This document shows positions 6,685-15,061 of a stretch of DNA of 24,269 nt, in pieces; positions within the stretch are counted from its first letter, which is position 1, and each line of letters begins with the position of its first letter. Below the pieces are notes generated by a model. It was not told the origin of the DNA and ran no database searches. It was given only the letters and a program-made list of their open reading frames with translations. The stretch is from contig CALCGT010000049.1 of NCBI GenBank assembly GCA_937901125.1, positions 1 through 24,269 of the forward strand, in the 5' to 3' direction. This DNA comes from an uncultured Clostridia bacterium. GTDB lineage: Bacteria > Bacillota > Clostridia > Lachnospirales > Anaerotignaceae. A program made the translations under genes and the position numbers.

Positions 6685-8574
6685 ATGGACGAACTGGAAA
6701 AGAAAGAAGAATTGGAAACGGAATTGGAACAGGAAACTGTGGAAACAGAACCGGCTCCTGCGGAAATAGAGGAGGAAATACAGACTGAGGCCGAAGAGCA
6801 GGCCACGGAAGCGGAAGAAGAGCCTGCGGTGTCAGAAGAAACAGACGAACCGGTTTCTGAAGAAAAGAAGAAAGCGGAAAAGGAAGGTAGCAATATCGTT
6901 GGCATTATCGTGGGACTGGCGGTATTTATTGCGGTTTTAGCATATTGCTGGATGCTTCCCGGCGGAGGCAGCGTGCAGGATACGGGGGTTCTGTATGCCA
7001 AGGACAATGACCTGTATTTTTATGACCTGAAAAACGACCCTTACCTGTTGCAGGAAGGTATCAGCGAAGGCGGTTCATACCACTATTTCTATACAGCTTG
7101 GGGCGCAAGCTGCACGGAAGAAGGTCATTGGGCATATTTCGCCGATAATATCGATGAAACGGGTGCCTTTGACCTGTACCGCAAGGATACAAAGAACCCT
7201 TCCACGGAAGCAGAACGGATCGACAGTAATGTCTATGATTATATGACCAGCAAAAACGGTGAAGTGGTTGCTTATCTGAAAGGAAAGGGCGAAGCTATGG
7301 AACTGTGTACCTTTGACGGCACAGAGGTACGCTCCATTGCAGATGGCATCCATCTGGAAAATGAAGTCTATGCCCTCAGCGGTGACGGCAAATATCTGGC
7401 ATTTATCGATGCCTATGGTATGCTCAATGCCACAGTGGTAGAGGAAGGGAATGCCCTGCCTCTGACAGATGCGGCGGAAACATACGCTATGGCAGAGGAA
7501 AGCGGCATCCTGTATTTCGTGGCAAAAGCTGCGGAAAGCTATTGCCTTTACAGTTATGCCTTTGATGGAAACCAACCTGTTCTGGTAGCAGAAAATATCT
7601 ACACCATGGAAATGATGCCCAACGGCAAGGATGTCCTTTACTGCAAAACACCCGATGAGCCTGTTTTGTACAGCGATATCATCGTGGACGACATGGCAGA
7701 ATCTGATGCAGCCCTGACAGAAGCCGATGGCGAGGCTTATGAAAAGAAGCTGCAGAGAGATACCATCCGTGAAGCGGCGGCCAATGGCGAGGGATTTGCA
7801 CCTTTGCTGCAGGAATGTTATGTGCTGACAGGCGGCAAGAGCGTATTGGTGGCAGATAATGTAGTCTCTGCCATTGGGGTGGAACACGACAGACCCTATG
7901 TGATCGGCTATAAAGCAAAAGAATTTACACCCCTGAGATTATCTGTCATCGATGGCGGTCTGGATATGGTGGAATATATTTATTATATGTCCTTGTCCTA
8001 TGGCGGCGTGGAAACCTTCCTGACCGATACAGCAGGTGGTCTGGAAGCATTGGAAGGCTATAAGGTGCAGCCCGACAGCGTGAAGATCTCTGCAGATGGC
8101 AAAAAGGCAGCCTACCTGACAAGCGACCCCAACACAGGGGGCAATATCCTGATGGAAATGGAGATTGGCAAGGCGGCAGAAGCCGAAGCTGTGGCAATGG
8201 ATGTGGAAAACTTTGCATTCGTGGGCGGCGACCTGTTCTATTATTATGATTATGCAGACGGCGAAGGGACATTGGCTATGGCAGGAAGCGAAACAAGCAT
8301 CCCCGGTGCCTCCGGCGTGCAGTATGCCCATGATGCCGTATATTATGTTGCTGATGCGGACAGCGCAACAGGCAATGGTCAGCTGAGATATTGGGATGGC
8401 AAGGAAGAAACTGTGATTGACGAAAATGCTTTTGCCTTCCAGTATAAGGAAAATGGCAAGCTGGCTTATATCAGCGGCTATGATGTGAACGAAGGCCTGG
8501 GTGATCTATGTTATTTCGACGGCAAAAATACGCGGGTTTTGGATACAGACGTGACAGCACTCTTTATTTATTGA
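6685..8574 (+). CDS. Single-pass membrane protein with acidic N-terminal tail and propeller-like repeats
   Basis: A 629-residue protein with no family I can name. Residues 1-67 are extremely acidic (30 Asp/Glu against 6 Lys). Residues 71-93 form one transmembrane helix (IVGIIVGLAVFIAVLAYCW). The remaining ~530 residues carry repeated beta-strand units such as GEVVAYLKGKGEAMELCTFD, GKYLAFIDAYG, GILYFVAKAAE, HDAVYYVADAD and GKLAYISGYD, which suggest a beta-propeller (TolB/DUF5050-like). The Lys cluster next to the helix (61-66) favours a cytosolic tail and an outside propeller. ATG 6685 is preferred: GGAGG (6671-6675) lies nine bases upstream, and an in-frame ATG at 6667 would place that site inside the gene. 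It is 10 bases upstream of tsaE, so probably cotranscribed. Confidence 0.75.
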   Translation: MDELEKKEELETELEQETVETEPAPAEIEEEIQTEAEEQATEAEEEPAVSEETDEPVSEEKKKAEKEGSNIVGIIVGLAVFIAVLAYCWMLPGGGSVQDTGVLYAKDNDLYFYDLKNDPYLLQEGISEGGSYHYFYTAWGASCTEEGHWAYFADNIDETGAFDLYRKDTKNPSTEAERIDSNVYDYMTSKNGEVVAYLKGKGEAMELCTFDGTEVRSIADGIHLENEVYALSGDGKYLAFIDAYGMLNATVVEEGNALPLTDAAETYAMAEESGILYFVAKAAESYCLYSYAFDGNQPVLVAENIYTMEMMPNGKDVLYCKTPDEPVLYSDIIVDDMAESDAALTEADGEAYEKKLQRDTIREAAANGEGFAPLLQECYVLTGGKSVLVADNVVSAIGVEHDRPYVIGYKAKEFTPLRLSVIDGGLDMVEYIYYMSLSYGGVETFLTDTAGGLEALEGYKVQPDSVKISADGKKAAYLTSDPNTGGNILMEMEIGKAAEAEAVAMDVENFAFVGGDLFYYYDYADGEGTLAMAGSETSIPGASGVQYAHDAVYYVADADSATGNGQLRYWDGKEETVIDENAFAFQYKENGKLAYISGYDVNEGLGDLCYFDGKNTRVLDTDVTALFIY

Positions 8575-8584
8575 GGATGAGACT

Positions 8585-9016
8585 ATGAATGAGAGAATCG
8601 AAACATACGACCCTAGGGAAACAGAAGCCTTGGGGGAAAAAATGGGGCGGGAAGCCAAAGCGGGACAGATTTTTTGCCTGAGAGGTGATCTGGGCGCTGG
8701 CAAGACTGTTTTTACAAAGGGCTTTGCCAAGGGGCTGGGTATCACAGAGCATGTGACAAGCCCTACCTTTGCCATCGTCAATGAATACAAAGGCAGCCTG
8801 CCCCTGTACCATTTCGATGTGTACCGCATTTCCTGTGAAGAGGAAATGGAGGACACAGGCTATGAGGAATATTTTTACGGCGAAGGCGTTTGTCTGGTGG
8901 AATGGGCGGAACTGGTGAAAGACCTGATCCCCGAAGATGCCATTTGGATTACCGTGGAAAAAGATTATACCAAGGATGACGATTATCGCTGTATCACCAT
9001 CAGACAGGAGGGGTGA
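8585..9016 (+). CDS. tsaE: tRNA threonylcarbamoyladenosine biosynthesis ATPase TsaE
   Basis: A 143-residue P-loop ATPase of the TsaE (YjeE) family. With TsaB and TsaD it is needed to make the t6A modification at position 37 of ANN-decoding tRNAs; TsaE drives turnover of the TsaD-TsaB complex. The Walker A motif is GDLGAGKT (residues 34-41). Family signatures SPTF (59-62), HFDVYR (76-81) and VEWAE follow. The length is close to the usual 150. It overlaps nothing, starting 10 bases after the preceding membrane protein gene, with GAGG in front; its stop is 2 bases before the tsaB start. Confidence 0.95.
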   Translation: MNERIETYDPRETEALGEKMGREAKAGQIFCLRGDLGAGKTVFTKGFAKGLGITEHVTSPTFAIVNEYKGSLPLYHFDVYRISCEEEMEDTGYEEYFYGEGVCLVEWAELVKDLIPEDAIWITVEKDYTKDDDYRCITIRQEG

Positions 9017-9018
9017 GC

Positions 9019-9732
9019 ATGAAAATTTTAGGTATCGATACCACTGGGCAGACAGCCAGTGCTGCTCTAGTCGAGGATGATAAGCTGATTGCGGAATTTA
9101 CATTGAATTATAAGCTGACCCACAGTCAGACCATTATGCCCGTGATTGCAGATATCATCGAACGGACGGAAACAGATAAGTCCACCATCGACTGCATCGC
9201 CTGCGCATCGGGCCCAGGCTCTTTTACAGGGCTGCGCATCGGTGCGGCTACGGCAAAGGGTTTTGCGCTGGCTTTGGACAAGCCCTTGGTCGCCGTTCCC
9301 ACATTGGATGCGCTGGCATATAATGTGTTTGAAACAAATAAATTTATCTGCCCCATTATGGATGCCAGAAGGAATCAGGTTTATGCCGCTTTCTATATGT
9401 GGGAGGATGGCAAGCTGATCCGCCTGACGGACCATATGGCAGAATCTATCGACCGTATCATTGAAATTGCGGAAATGTTCGAAAGTGAAGTCATTTTCTT
9501 GGGGGATGGTGTGCCTGTCCACAGAGAAAAACTGGAGCAGGATACTGATTTTCTCTTTGCTCCTGCCTACTGCAATATGCAGCGGGCGGCAACGGTGGCA
9601 GCTTTGGGACGTATTCTGGCGGAAGAAGGTATGGCAAAGCCGGGAGACCAGTTCGAACTGATCTATTTGAGAAAATCCCAGGCGGAAAGAGAAAGAGAAG
9701 AACGCCTGGCGAAGGAGGAACAGGGACAATGA
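9019..9732 (+). CDS. tsaB: tRNA t6A synthesis complex dimerisation protein TsaB
   Basis: A 237-residue ASKHA-fold protein, the non-catalytic partner that binds TsaD in t6A synthesis. Visible signatures are ILGIDTTGQTASAAL at the N-terminus, THSQTIMPVI and the typical ASGPGSFTGLRIG loop around residue 66, then a KPLVAVPTLDALA stretch. The catalytic metal-binding histidines of TsaD are absent, as expected for TsaB. ATG 9019 is chosen because AGGAGGGG (9006-9013) sits five bases upstream; an in-frame GTG at 9013 overlaps that site. The stop overlaps the rimI start as ATGA, implying coupled translation. The tail (AEREREERLAKEEQGQ) is highly charged. Confidence 0.94.
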   Translation: MKILGIDTTGQTASAALVEDDKLIAEFTLNYKLTHSQTIMPVIADIIERTETDKSTIDCIACASGPGSFTGLRIGAATAKGFALALDKPLVAVPTLDALAYNVFETNKFICPIMDARRNQVYAAFYMWEDGKLIRLTDHMAESIDRIIEIAEMFESEVIFLGDGVPVHREKLEQDTDFLFAPAYCNMQRAATVAALGRILAEEGMAKPGDQFELIYLRKSQAEREREERLAKEEQGQ

Positions 9733-10205
9733 TCGAAATTATCCCCATGACGAAAGAACATATCGATGGCGTGATGAAACTGGAAGAGACGACCTTTTCC
9801 ATTCCCTGGACCCGTGCTGATTTTGAAAGAGAAGTTAAAGAAAATTTTATGGCTATCTATTATGTGGCTGTGATGGATGGCAGGATTGTGGGCTATGCCG
9901 GTATGTGGCATGTCATTACGGAAGGCCATATCACCAATGTAGGCGTGTTGGAAGAAGTACGCGGTAAGGGGATCGGCAGCATGCTGATGGAAAAACTCAT
10001 CGAAGTGGCTTTGGAAAAAGAAATGATCGGCATTACCCTGGAGGTGCGTATGGGCAATGCCCCCGCACAGGCGTTGTATCATAAATACGGCTTCAAGGCT
10101 GAAGGCATCCGCAAGAATTATTATCCGGATACCAAGGAAGATGCCATTATTATGTGGAAATATTTTCCTTTCTATGAAAATTACGAAGAAACCTTAAAAG
10201 ACTGA
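9729..10205 (+). CDS. rimI: Ribosomal protein S18-alanine N-acetyltransferase RimI
   Basis: A 158-residue GNAT acetyltransferase; RimI acetylates the N-terminal Ala of ribosomal protein S18. The acetyl-CoA pyrophosphate loop VRGKGIGSML is present around residue 78, and the RimI-type end NAPAQALYHKYGFKAEGIRKNYY follows in two parts around residues 112-135 with an aromatic IIMWKYF close. Length is normal. The start ATG overlaps the tsaB stop and is preceded by AAGGAGG about ten bases upstream. In Bacillota tsaE-tsaB-rimI is a common order and tsaD often follows; here a Lon-family gene follows instead. A role in protein acetylation beyond S18 cannot be excluded. Confidence 0.92.
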   Translation: MIEIIPMTKEHIDGVMKLEETTFSIPWTRADFEREVKENFMAIYYVAVMDGRIVGYAGMWHVITEGHITNVGVLEEVRGKGIGSMLMEKLIEVALEKEMIGITLEVRMGNAPAQALYHKYGFKAEGIRKNYYPDTKEDAIIMWKYFPFYENYEETLKD

Positions 10206-10224
10206 TAAATTTATATGAAACTAG

Positions 10225-10260
10225 GGCGCTGAGATGTTGGATGGCATTTCAGCGCTTTCT
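10225..10260 (+). terminator. Terminator-like hairpin between rimI and the Lon-family gene
   Basis: An 11-bp stem (10226-10236 with 10245-10255, one G-U pair) has an 8-base loop and is followed by a short pyrimidine tract, TTTCT. The T-tract is poor, so it may only attenuate. It lies just upstream of the chosen TTG start and would cover a possible ATG at 10234. Confidence 0.5.
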
Positions 10261-10278
10261 GCAAAGGAGATGAAAAAA

Positions 10279-12684
10279 TTGGCGAAACCTTTTGAATTGG
10301 ACTATACACAGCTGAAAAAAGACTGTTTTCCCCATGAATTGAACTTTCAGACCACTGCGGAACTGACTCCCTTGGAAGGGGTCATCGGGCAGGACAGGGC
10401 AGTCAAAGCCTTTGATTTTGGCTTGGCGGTGAAGATGAAGGGATACAATATTTATATGGCAGGACCTTCTGGCACAGGCAAGACCACCTATGCCCGCAGC
10501 AGCACGGAAAAGCTGGCGGAAACGGAGGATGTGCCCTACGATTGGTGCTATGTCTACAATTTCCAGAACCCCCGAAGCCCCCTTGCCCTGCGTTTTGAAG
10601 CGGGGATGGGCAAACAGTTCAAGGAAGATATGGCAGAGTTGGTGCAGCTGTTCAAAACAGAACTGCAGAAGGCCTTCCGCACCGATGATTATGATGCCCA
10701 GAAAAATACGCTGCTTCGTTCCTTTGATGAAAAACGGGATGCCCTCATGGATGAAATGAGCAAAATGGCGGCGGAATATGATTTTCAGGTGAAAACCACG
10801 AATTCCGGTATTTTCTTCATGCCGGTGGTGGAGGGAAAGCCTGTGGGCGAAGAGGATTATGATGAACTTTCTGAAGAGGCCAAGGAGATCGTGGAGAAAA
10901 ATTCTCAGATGGTGCAGGAAAAGGCCGGCACCATCATGCGGGAGCTACGGGATTTGGATAAGGAATCCAAGCGGCAGATGGATCAGCTGGATTATAAAAC
11001 AGGCATGTTTGCCATCGGGCATCATGTGAATGCGGTGCAGGAAAAATATCAGACTTACGAAAGAGTCATTTCCTATATTAATGATGTGCAGGAAGATGTG
11101 CTGGAGAATATCGACCAGTTCTTCGAAGATGAAGAGGATGGCGAGGAAGGTCTGGCATCTTTGCTGCCCATGCTGGGGAAAAAGCCTACAGAGGATGTGA
11201 CCCTGAAATATAAGGTCAACCTGATCGTAGACCACAGCAAGAGCAAAGGCGCTCCCGTAGTAGTGACCTTTAACCCTACTTACAGCAATCTGGTGGGGGA
11301 AGTGGAATATGACAGTGAATTCGGTAACCTGACCACGGACTTTATGAAGATCAAAAGCGGTCTGTTCCATAGGGCTAATGGAGGCTATCTCATCGTGCAG
11401 GCACAGGATATTTTGACCACCCCTCAGGCATGGGAAGCATTGCGCCATGTGATTAAGACAAAAGAGATCATGATGGATTCTATCCGGGAGCAGATGGGGG
11501 CAGTGGTGGCACCTACCTTGAAGCCGGAGCCCATTCCTGCGAAGATCAAGGTCATCATGATCGGTAGCGGCTATTATTATGATGTGCTGAACAATTATGA
11601 TGAGGAATTTGATAAATTCTTTAAAATTCGGGCGGATTTCGATTATGAAATGCCCTGTACCCATGAAAACATCCAGAAGATCGCCCAGTTCATCAAGCGT
11701 TTTGTGGACAGGGAAAAGAGTATGGAATTTGATGTCAGTGCCGTTTGTGCCATTGTGGAATATTCTTCCCGTACGGCAGAACGGCAGGATAAACTCTCTA
11801 CTCGCTTCAATTATCTGGCGGAGATCCTTTGCGAAGCAGTCACATGGGCGAAGCTGGAAGGGGCAGAATTGGTGACAGCGGAGCATATCAAAAAGACCAT
11901 TTACGAAAAAGAACAGCGGATGAAGCTCTATGAAGAAAAGCTGGATGAAATGCTGGAAGAAAACGTGATCATGATCGATACGGAAGGGACAGAGGTCGGA
12001 CAGATCAATGGTCTGGCTGTGCTGGATATGGGCAGCTATGCCTTTGGGAATCCTTCCCGTATTACAGCCACTACCTATGTGGGCAAATCTGGTATCGTCA
12101 ATATCGAAAAAGAAGCTCGCATGAGCGGACAGACCCACGATAAGGGCGTGCAGATCATTACAGGCTTTTTGGGGCAAACCTATGCCCAGAATTTCCCCTT
12201 GTCCTTGAGCTGCCGTGTCTGCTTCGAGCAGAATTATAACGGCATCGATGGGGACAGTGCCTCCAGTACGGAGCTGTACTGCATCCTGTCCTCCCTTTCC
12301 GAGCTGCCCATCCGTCAGGACTTGGCGGTGACCGGTTCAGTGAACCAGAAGGGGGAGATTCAGGCCATCGGCGGGGTGACACATAAAATCGAGGGCTTCT
12401 TCGACCTTTGCAAAAAGCGGGGGCTGATAGGTACCCAAGGGGTCATCATCCCCGTTTCAAATGTGAAGGACCTGGTGTTGAAGGAGGAAGTGGTGGAAGC
12501 GGTGAAGGAAGGCGTGTTTCATATTTATCCCATTTCTCATATTGATGAAGGCATCGAACTGTTGATGAGTACCCCTGCGGGCAAAAAGAATAAGGCGGGC
12601 AATTTCCCTGCAAATAGTGTGCATGGCAAGGTCATGAAAAAGCTGAAAGCCTTTGACAAAAGAGCCCGTGGGCAGGAAGAGTAA
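10279..12684 (+). CDS. Lon-related ATP-dependent protease (AAA+ with S16 domain)
   Basis: An 801-residue cytosolic protease. The AAA+ module near the N-terminus has Walker A GPSGTGKTT (residues 62-70). A long helical/acidic insertion (about 130-330) separates it from the rest of the ATPase. The C-terminal S16 domain has the Lon Ser-Lys dyad: S660 in GIDGDSASST and K703 in GGVTHKIEGF. The layout and the lack of a classical Lon N-domain match the 'Lon-related putative ATP-dependent protease' subfamily rather than LonA. The start is set at TTG 10279: AAAGGAG (10263-10269) is nine bases upstream. An in-frame ATG at 10270 abuts that site, and another at 10234 lies in a hairpin. The start is the least sure part. 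Confidence 0.88.
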   Translation: MAKPFELDYTQLKKDCFPHELNFQTTAELTPLEGVIGQDRAVKAFDFGLAVKMKGYNIYMAGPSGTGKTTYARSSTEKLAETEDVPYDWCYVYNFQNPRSPLALRFEAGMGKQFKEDMAELVQLFKTELQKAFRTDDYDAQKNTLLRSFDEKRDALMDEMSKMAAEYDFQVKTTNSGIFFMPVVEGKPVGEEDYDELSEEAKEIVEKNSQMVQEKAGTIMRELRDLDKESKRQMDQLDYKTGMFAIGHHVNAVQEKYQTYERVISYINDVQEDVLENIDQFFEDEEDGEEGLASLLPMLGKKPTEDVTLKYKVNLIVDHSKSKGAPVVVTFNPTYSNLVGEVEYDSEFGNLTTDFMKIKSGLFHRANGGYLIVQAQDILTTPQAWEALRHVIKTKEIMMDSIREQMGAVVAPTLKPEPIPAKIKVIMIGSGYYYDVLNNYDEEFDKFFKIRADFDYEMPCTHENIQKIAQFIKRFVDREKSMEFDVSAVCAIVEYSSRTAERQDKLSTRFNYLAEILCEAVTWAKLEGAELVTAEHIKKTIYEKEQRMKLYEEKLDEMLEENVIMIDTEGTEVGQINGLAVLDMGSYAFGNPSRITATTYVGKSGIVNIEKEARMSGQTHDKGVQIITGFLGQTYAQNFPLSLSCRVCFEQNYNGIDGDSASSTELYCILSSLSELPIRQDLAVTGSVNQKGEIQAIGGVTHKIEGFFDLCKKRGLIGTQGVIIPVSNVKDLVLKEEVVEAVKEGVFHIYPISHIDEGIELLMSTPAGKKNKAGNFPANSVHGKVMKKLKAFDKRARGQEE

Positions 12685-12703
12685 ATATTATAAATTGATT
12701 GGA

Positions 12704-12739
12704 AAATCCATCTGTTGGGAACAATAGGTGGATTTTTTT
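12704..12739 (+). terminator. Intrinsic terminator after the Lon-family gene
   Basis: A 13-bp stem (12704-12716 with 12723-12735, two G-U pairs) has a 6-base loop and runs directly into TTTT. It ends the transcription unit of the Lon-family gene. Confidence 0.85.
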
Positions 12740-12799
12740 CGACTAAAAATTAAGATTTTCTTTCAAAATAGGAAAGTCTCTTTTCATTTCGACAAAATT

Positions 12800-12808
12800 T
12801 GTTATACT
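12800..12808 (+). promoter_or_regulatory. Extended -10 promoter of the amidase gene
   Basis: TGTTATACT matches an extended -10 element. No good -35 lies 17 bases upstream. A second weaker choice is TTGTTA with TAAAAT (12821-12826). Confidence 0.5.
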
Positions 12809-12872
12809 AATAAACTAGGATAAAATGTGTCGAAACATACTTTACATAAGAATGAAGCAGGAGGAATACACG

Positions 12873-14969
12873 ATGAAAAGTAAGTGGAAACGGCTCCTGC
12901 TGACAACAATGGCTGTGGGGATGTTATCATCTGCCACGGCTTATGCAGCGAATGTCAGCATGAACCTATTTTATAACGGAAAAAATAATACATACAATGC
13001 CAAGGAGATCGTTGTACAGATCGATGGAAAAAAGATGACGCCAAAGGATATGCCTGCAGTAGCCATCGATGGCAGAACCATGCTGCCTATGCGCCAGATC
13101 GCCCAAGAACTGGGCTGCGAAGTGGTCTGGAATGAAGCGGCCCAGCAGGTGTATGTGGTGAATGATGACTATACGCTGGTGTTTGAGATCAATAAAACCA
13201 CGGGTATTAAAAATGGGAAGACATTTACCATGGACGTACCTCCCATGATCGTCAACGACAGAACCATGCTGCCTGTTCGGGCACTGGCCACAGCGTTGAA
13301 TTTGAATATCACATGGGATGACCCCAGCCGAACCGTTTCCATTTCCACAAAGGTGGAAACGACAAAGCCGCCAACAACACCCACAACGCCAACAACACCA
13401 ACAACACCCAAAACGCCAACAACACCGACAATGCCAACAACACCAAACATCAATTATGTGACATTGAATAAGGTAAGCGTACCTGCTAGCAAAACAGCTG
13501 GACAGACTTTTACCATCCAGGCGAATGGTGCTATCCCCTCCTATGAAGAGGTTCTTGTGGCGGATAACAAGATCGTACTGGATTTCTATGGGGCGAAGAG
13601 TGGTTTGGCAAGCAATATCACAGCGACAAACAGCTCCATTGTTTCCGCGGTGAGAACAGCGCAGCATACGGCGGAGGATGGCTCTGTTTATACTCGTGTG
13701 GTGCTGGATTTGAACAGCAAAAAGAAATACGAAGTGACCCAGAGCGCAGATAAAACGAAGGTTTATATCACCTTCAGCAAGGTGACGGTGGACAACATTT
13801 CCATGAAACACAACAATCATACAGATAAGGATGTCATCGAGATCGAAGGGGACAGTGCATTAGGTGCCAGTGTATCCACCCTGGCAAATCCGAACCGTAT
13901 TGTGGTGGATATCCCTAATGCGATTTCCGAATTGGACAGCACCCTGGATGTGAAGACGCTGGATTTTGTAACAGCGGGCAGAATAGCCATGTTCAACGAA
14001 ACCACACTGCGTATCGTATTCGAGGTGGGCGATCTGACGGAATACAGCTATACTACCGACAGCGATAGTATGACTTTGCAGATCTATCGTTCCACCATGA
14101 AAAATATGGTTTATGATGCAAATAAAGATGTGCTGTATCTGCAGAAGAAAGAAACGATCAAGACGGGCAACGTAAAGATCAACGACAATTATTTGAATGG
14201 ATATGTAGATGTGGTACTGCCGGGGGATTATGAGGGGGTTTACGGCTATGGTACTTATGAGATCGGTGATGATGTGATCAAAAATATCCAGATCTCCACC
14301 ATTGGCGGAAAGACAACCCTGCGCTTTAACCAGAACCGCATCAGTTGTTACAGCATCAAGGATGACGGGGACAGATATATCATTTCTGTGAAAAATCCTC
14401 AGGATGTCTATGATAAAGTCCTGCTGCTGGATGCAGGCCACGGCGGCAGTGACCCCGGTGCCAATGCTAGCGGCATTGTTGAAAAGAACATGAACCTGAC
14501 GATCATGCAGAAGGTGGCACAGCAGCTGGAAGGAAGCGGGATCAAGGTTTATGTGACTAGAAACAGCGATGTTTACCCTTCCAACACCAGCAGAGCCCAG
14601 ACTGCCAATGCCATTGCCGACGCCATGGTTTCCATCCATATGAATTCTGGTTCTGCAACGGCAAACGGCACTGAGGTATTGTATAAGGTACATTCCAATG
14701 ATACCGGTTCCGGGCTGACCAGCCAGAAGCTGGCAGAATTGATTCAGAGCAGTATCATTCAAGCAACAGGAAACAATAACCGTGGTACGAAACAACGTAC
14801 AGACCTGCTGATCCTGAATGGGACCACAGTGCCTGCGGTCATTGTGGAAACGGTATTTATCAGCAACCCTGGTGATGCCCTAAAGATCACGCAGACGGCA
14901 TATCAGAATACCATTGCGAAAGCTATTGCTGATGCCATCGAAGAAGCATTTGAATATGGATTACGATAA
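12873..14969 (+). CDS. Secreted N-acetylmuramoyl-L-alanine amidase with stalk and AMIN-like domains
   Basis: A 698-residue exported peptidoglycan amidase. Residues 1-25 are a signal peptide with likely cleavage after TAYA. Residues about 45-157 form a copper-amine-oxidase-N-like 'stalk' domain with the repeat DGRTMLPMR / NDRTMLPVR. A 26-residue Thr-Pro linker follows (166-191). Residues about 195-410 form one or two AMIN-like beta modules that should bind the wall. The C-terminal Amidase_3 domain (about 516-698) has all zinc ligands, H523 (DAGHGG), E537 and H589 (SIHMNSG), and catalytic E659 (VETVFISNPGD). The enzyme cleaves the bond between MurNAc and L-Ala. The start at ATG 12873 is supported by AGGAGG (12859-12864); an upstream in-frame ATG at 12825 would spoil the signal peptide. 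Confidence 0.93.
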   Translation: MKSKWKRLLLTTMAVGMLSSATAYAANVSMNLFYNGKNNTYNAKEIVVQIDGKKMTPKDMPAVAIDGRTMLPMRQIAQELGCEVVWNEAAQQVYVVNDDYTLVFEINKTTGIKNGKTFTMDVPPMIVNDRTMLPVRALATALNLNITWDDPSRTVSISTKVETTKPPTTPTTPTTPTTPKTPTTPTMPTTPNINYVTLNKVSVPASKTAGQTFTIQANGAIPSYEEVLVADNKIVLDFYGAKSGLASNITATNSSIVSAVRTAQHTAEDGSVYTRVVLDLNSKKKYEVTQSADKTKVYITFSKVTVDNISMKHNNHTDKDVIEIEGDSALGASVSTLANPNRIVVDIPNAISELDSTLDVKTLDFVTAGRIAMFNETTLRIVFEVGDLTEYSYTTDSDSMTLQIYRSTMKNMVYDANKDVLYLQKKETIKTGNVKINDNYLNGYVDVVLPGDYEGVYGYGTYEIGDDVIKNIQISTIGGKTTLRFNQNRISCYSIKDDGDRYIISVKNPQDVYDKVLLLDAGHGGSDPGANASGIVEKNMNLTIMQKVAQQLEGSGIKVYVTRNSDVYPSNTSRAQTANAIADAMVSIHMNSGSATANGTEVLYKVHSNDTGSGLTSQKLAELIQSSIIQATGNNNRGTKQRTDLLILNGTTVPAVIVETVFISNPGDALKITQTAYQNTIAKAIADAIEEAFEYGLR
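13368..13445 (+). repeat. Thr-Pro coding tandem repeat in the amidase linker
   Basis: A run of near-identical 9-base units of the type CCAACAACA encodes TTP triplets with one Lys and one Met variant. It makes a flexible linker between the stalk and AMIN-like domains. In-frame unit gain or loss would change only linker length. Confidence 0.85.
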
Positions 14970-14974
14970 AAATA

Positions 14975-14999
14975 AAACCACGGCATTGCCGTGGTTTTT
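14975..14999 (+). terminator. Intrinsic terminator after the amidase gene
   Basis: A GC-rich stem (14977-14984 with 14988-14995, loop ATT) extended by A-T pairs ends in five T. It starts six bases after the amidase stop. Confidence 0.92.
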
Positions 15000-15020
15000 C
15001 TATATATTCAGGGAAATTTA

Positions 15021-15029
15021 TGATATACT
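15021..15029 (+). promoter_or_regulatory. Extended -10 promoter of the rph operon
   Basis: TGATATACT matches an extended -10. I see no convincing -35 at normal spacing. It lies between the amidase terminator and rph. Confidence 0.5.
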
Positions 15030-15061
15030 ATCATTTAAGGAAAATGTAAGGAGGAAAGAAT

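Noticed and set aside
10945..12177. A 410-codon open frame on the minus strand inside the Lon-family gene
   Set aside because: It is an antisense shadow with His/Cys/Phe-rich composition, no promoter and no recognisable domain.
12825..12872. An upstream start of the amidase at 12825
   Set aside because: It would place 16 polar residues before a good signal peptide and has no ribosome binding site, whereas ATG 12873 has AGGAGG at the right distance.
13368..13445. Tandem repeats as a possible CRISPR array
   Set aside because: The units are 9 bases, in frame, without spacers, and encode a Thr-Pro linker inside the amidase.
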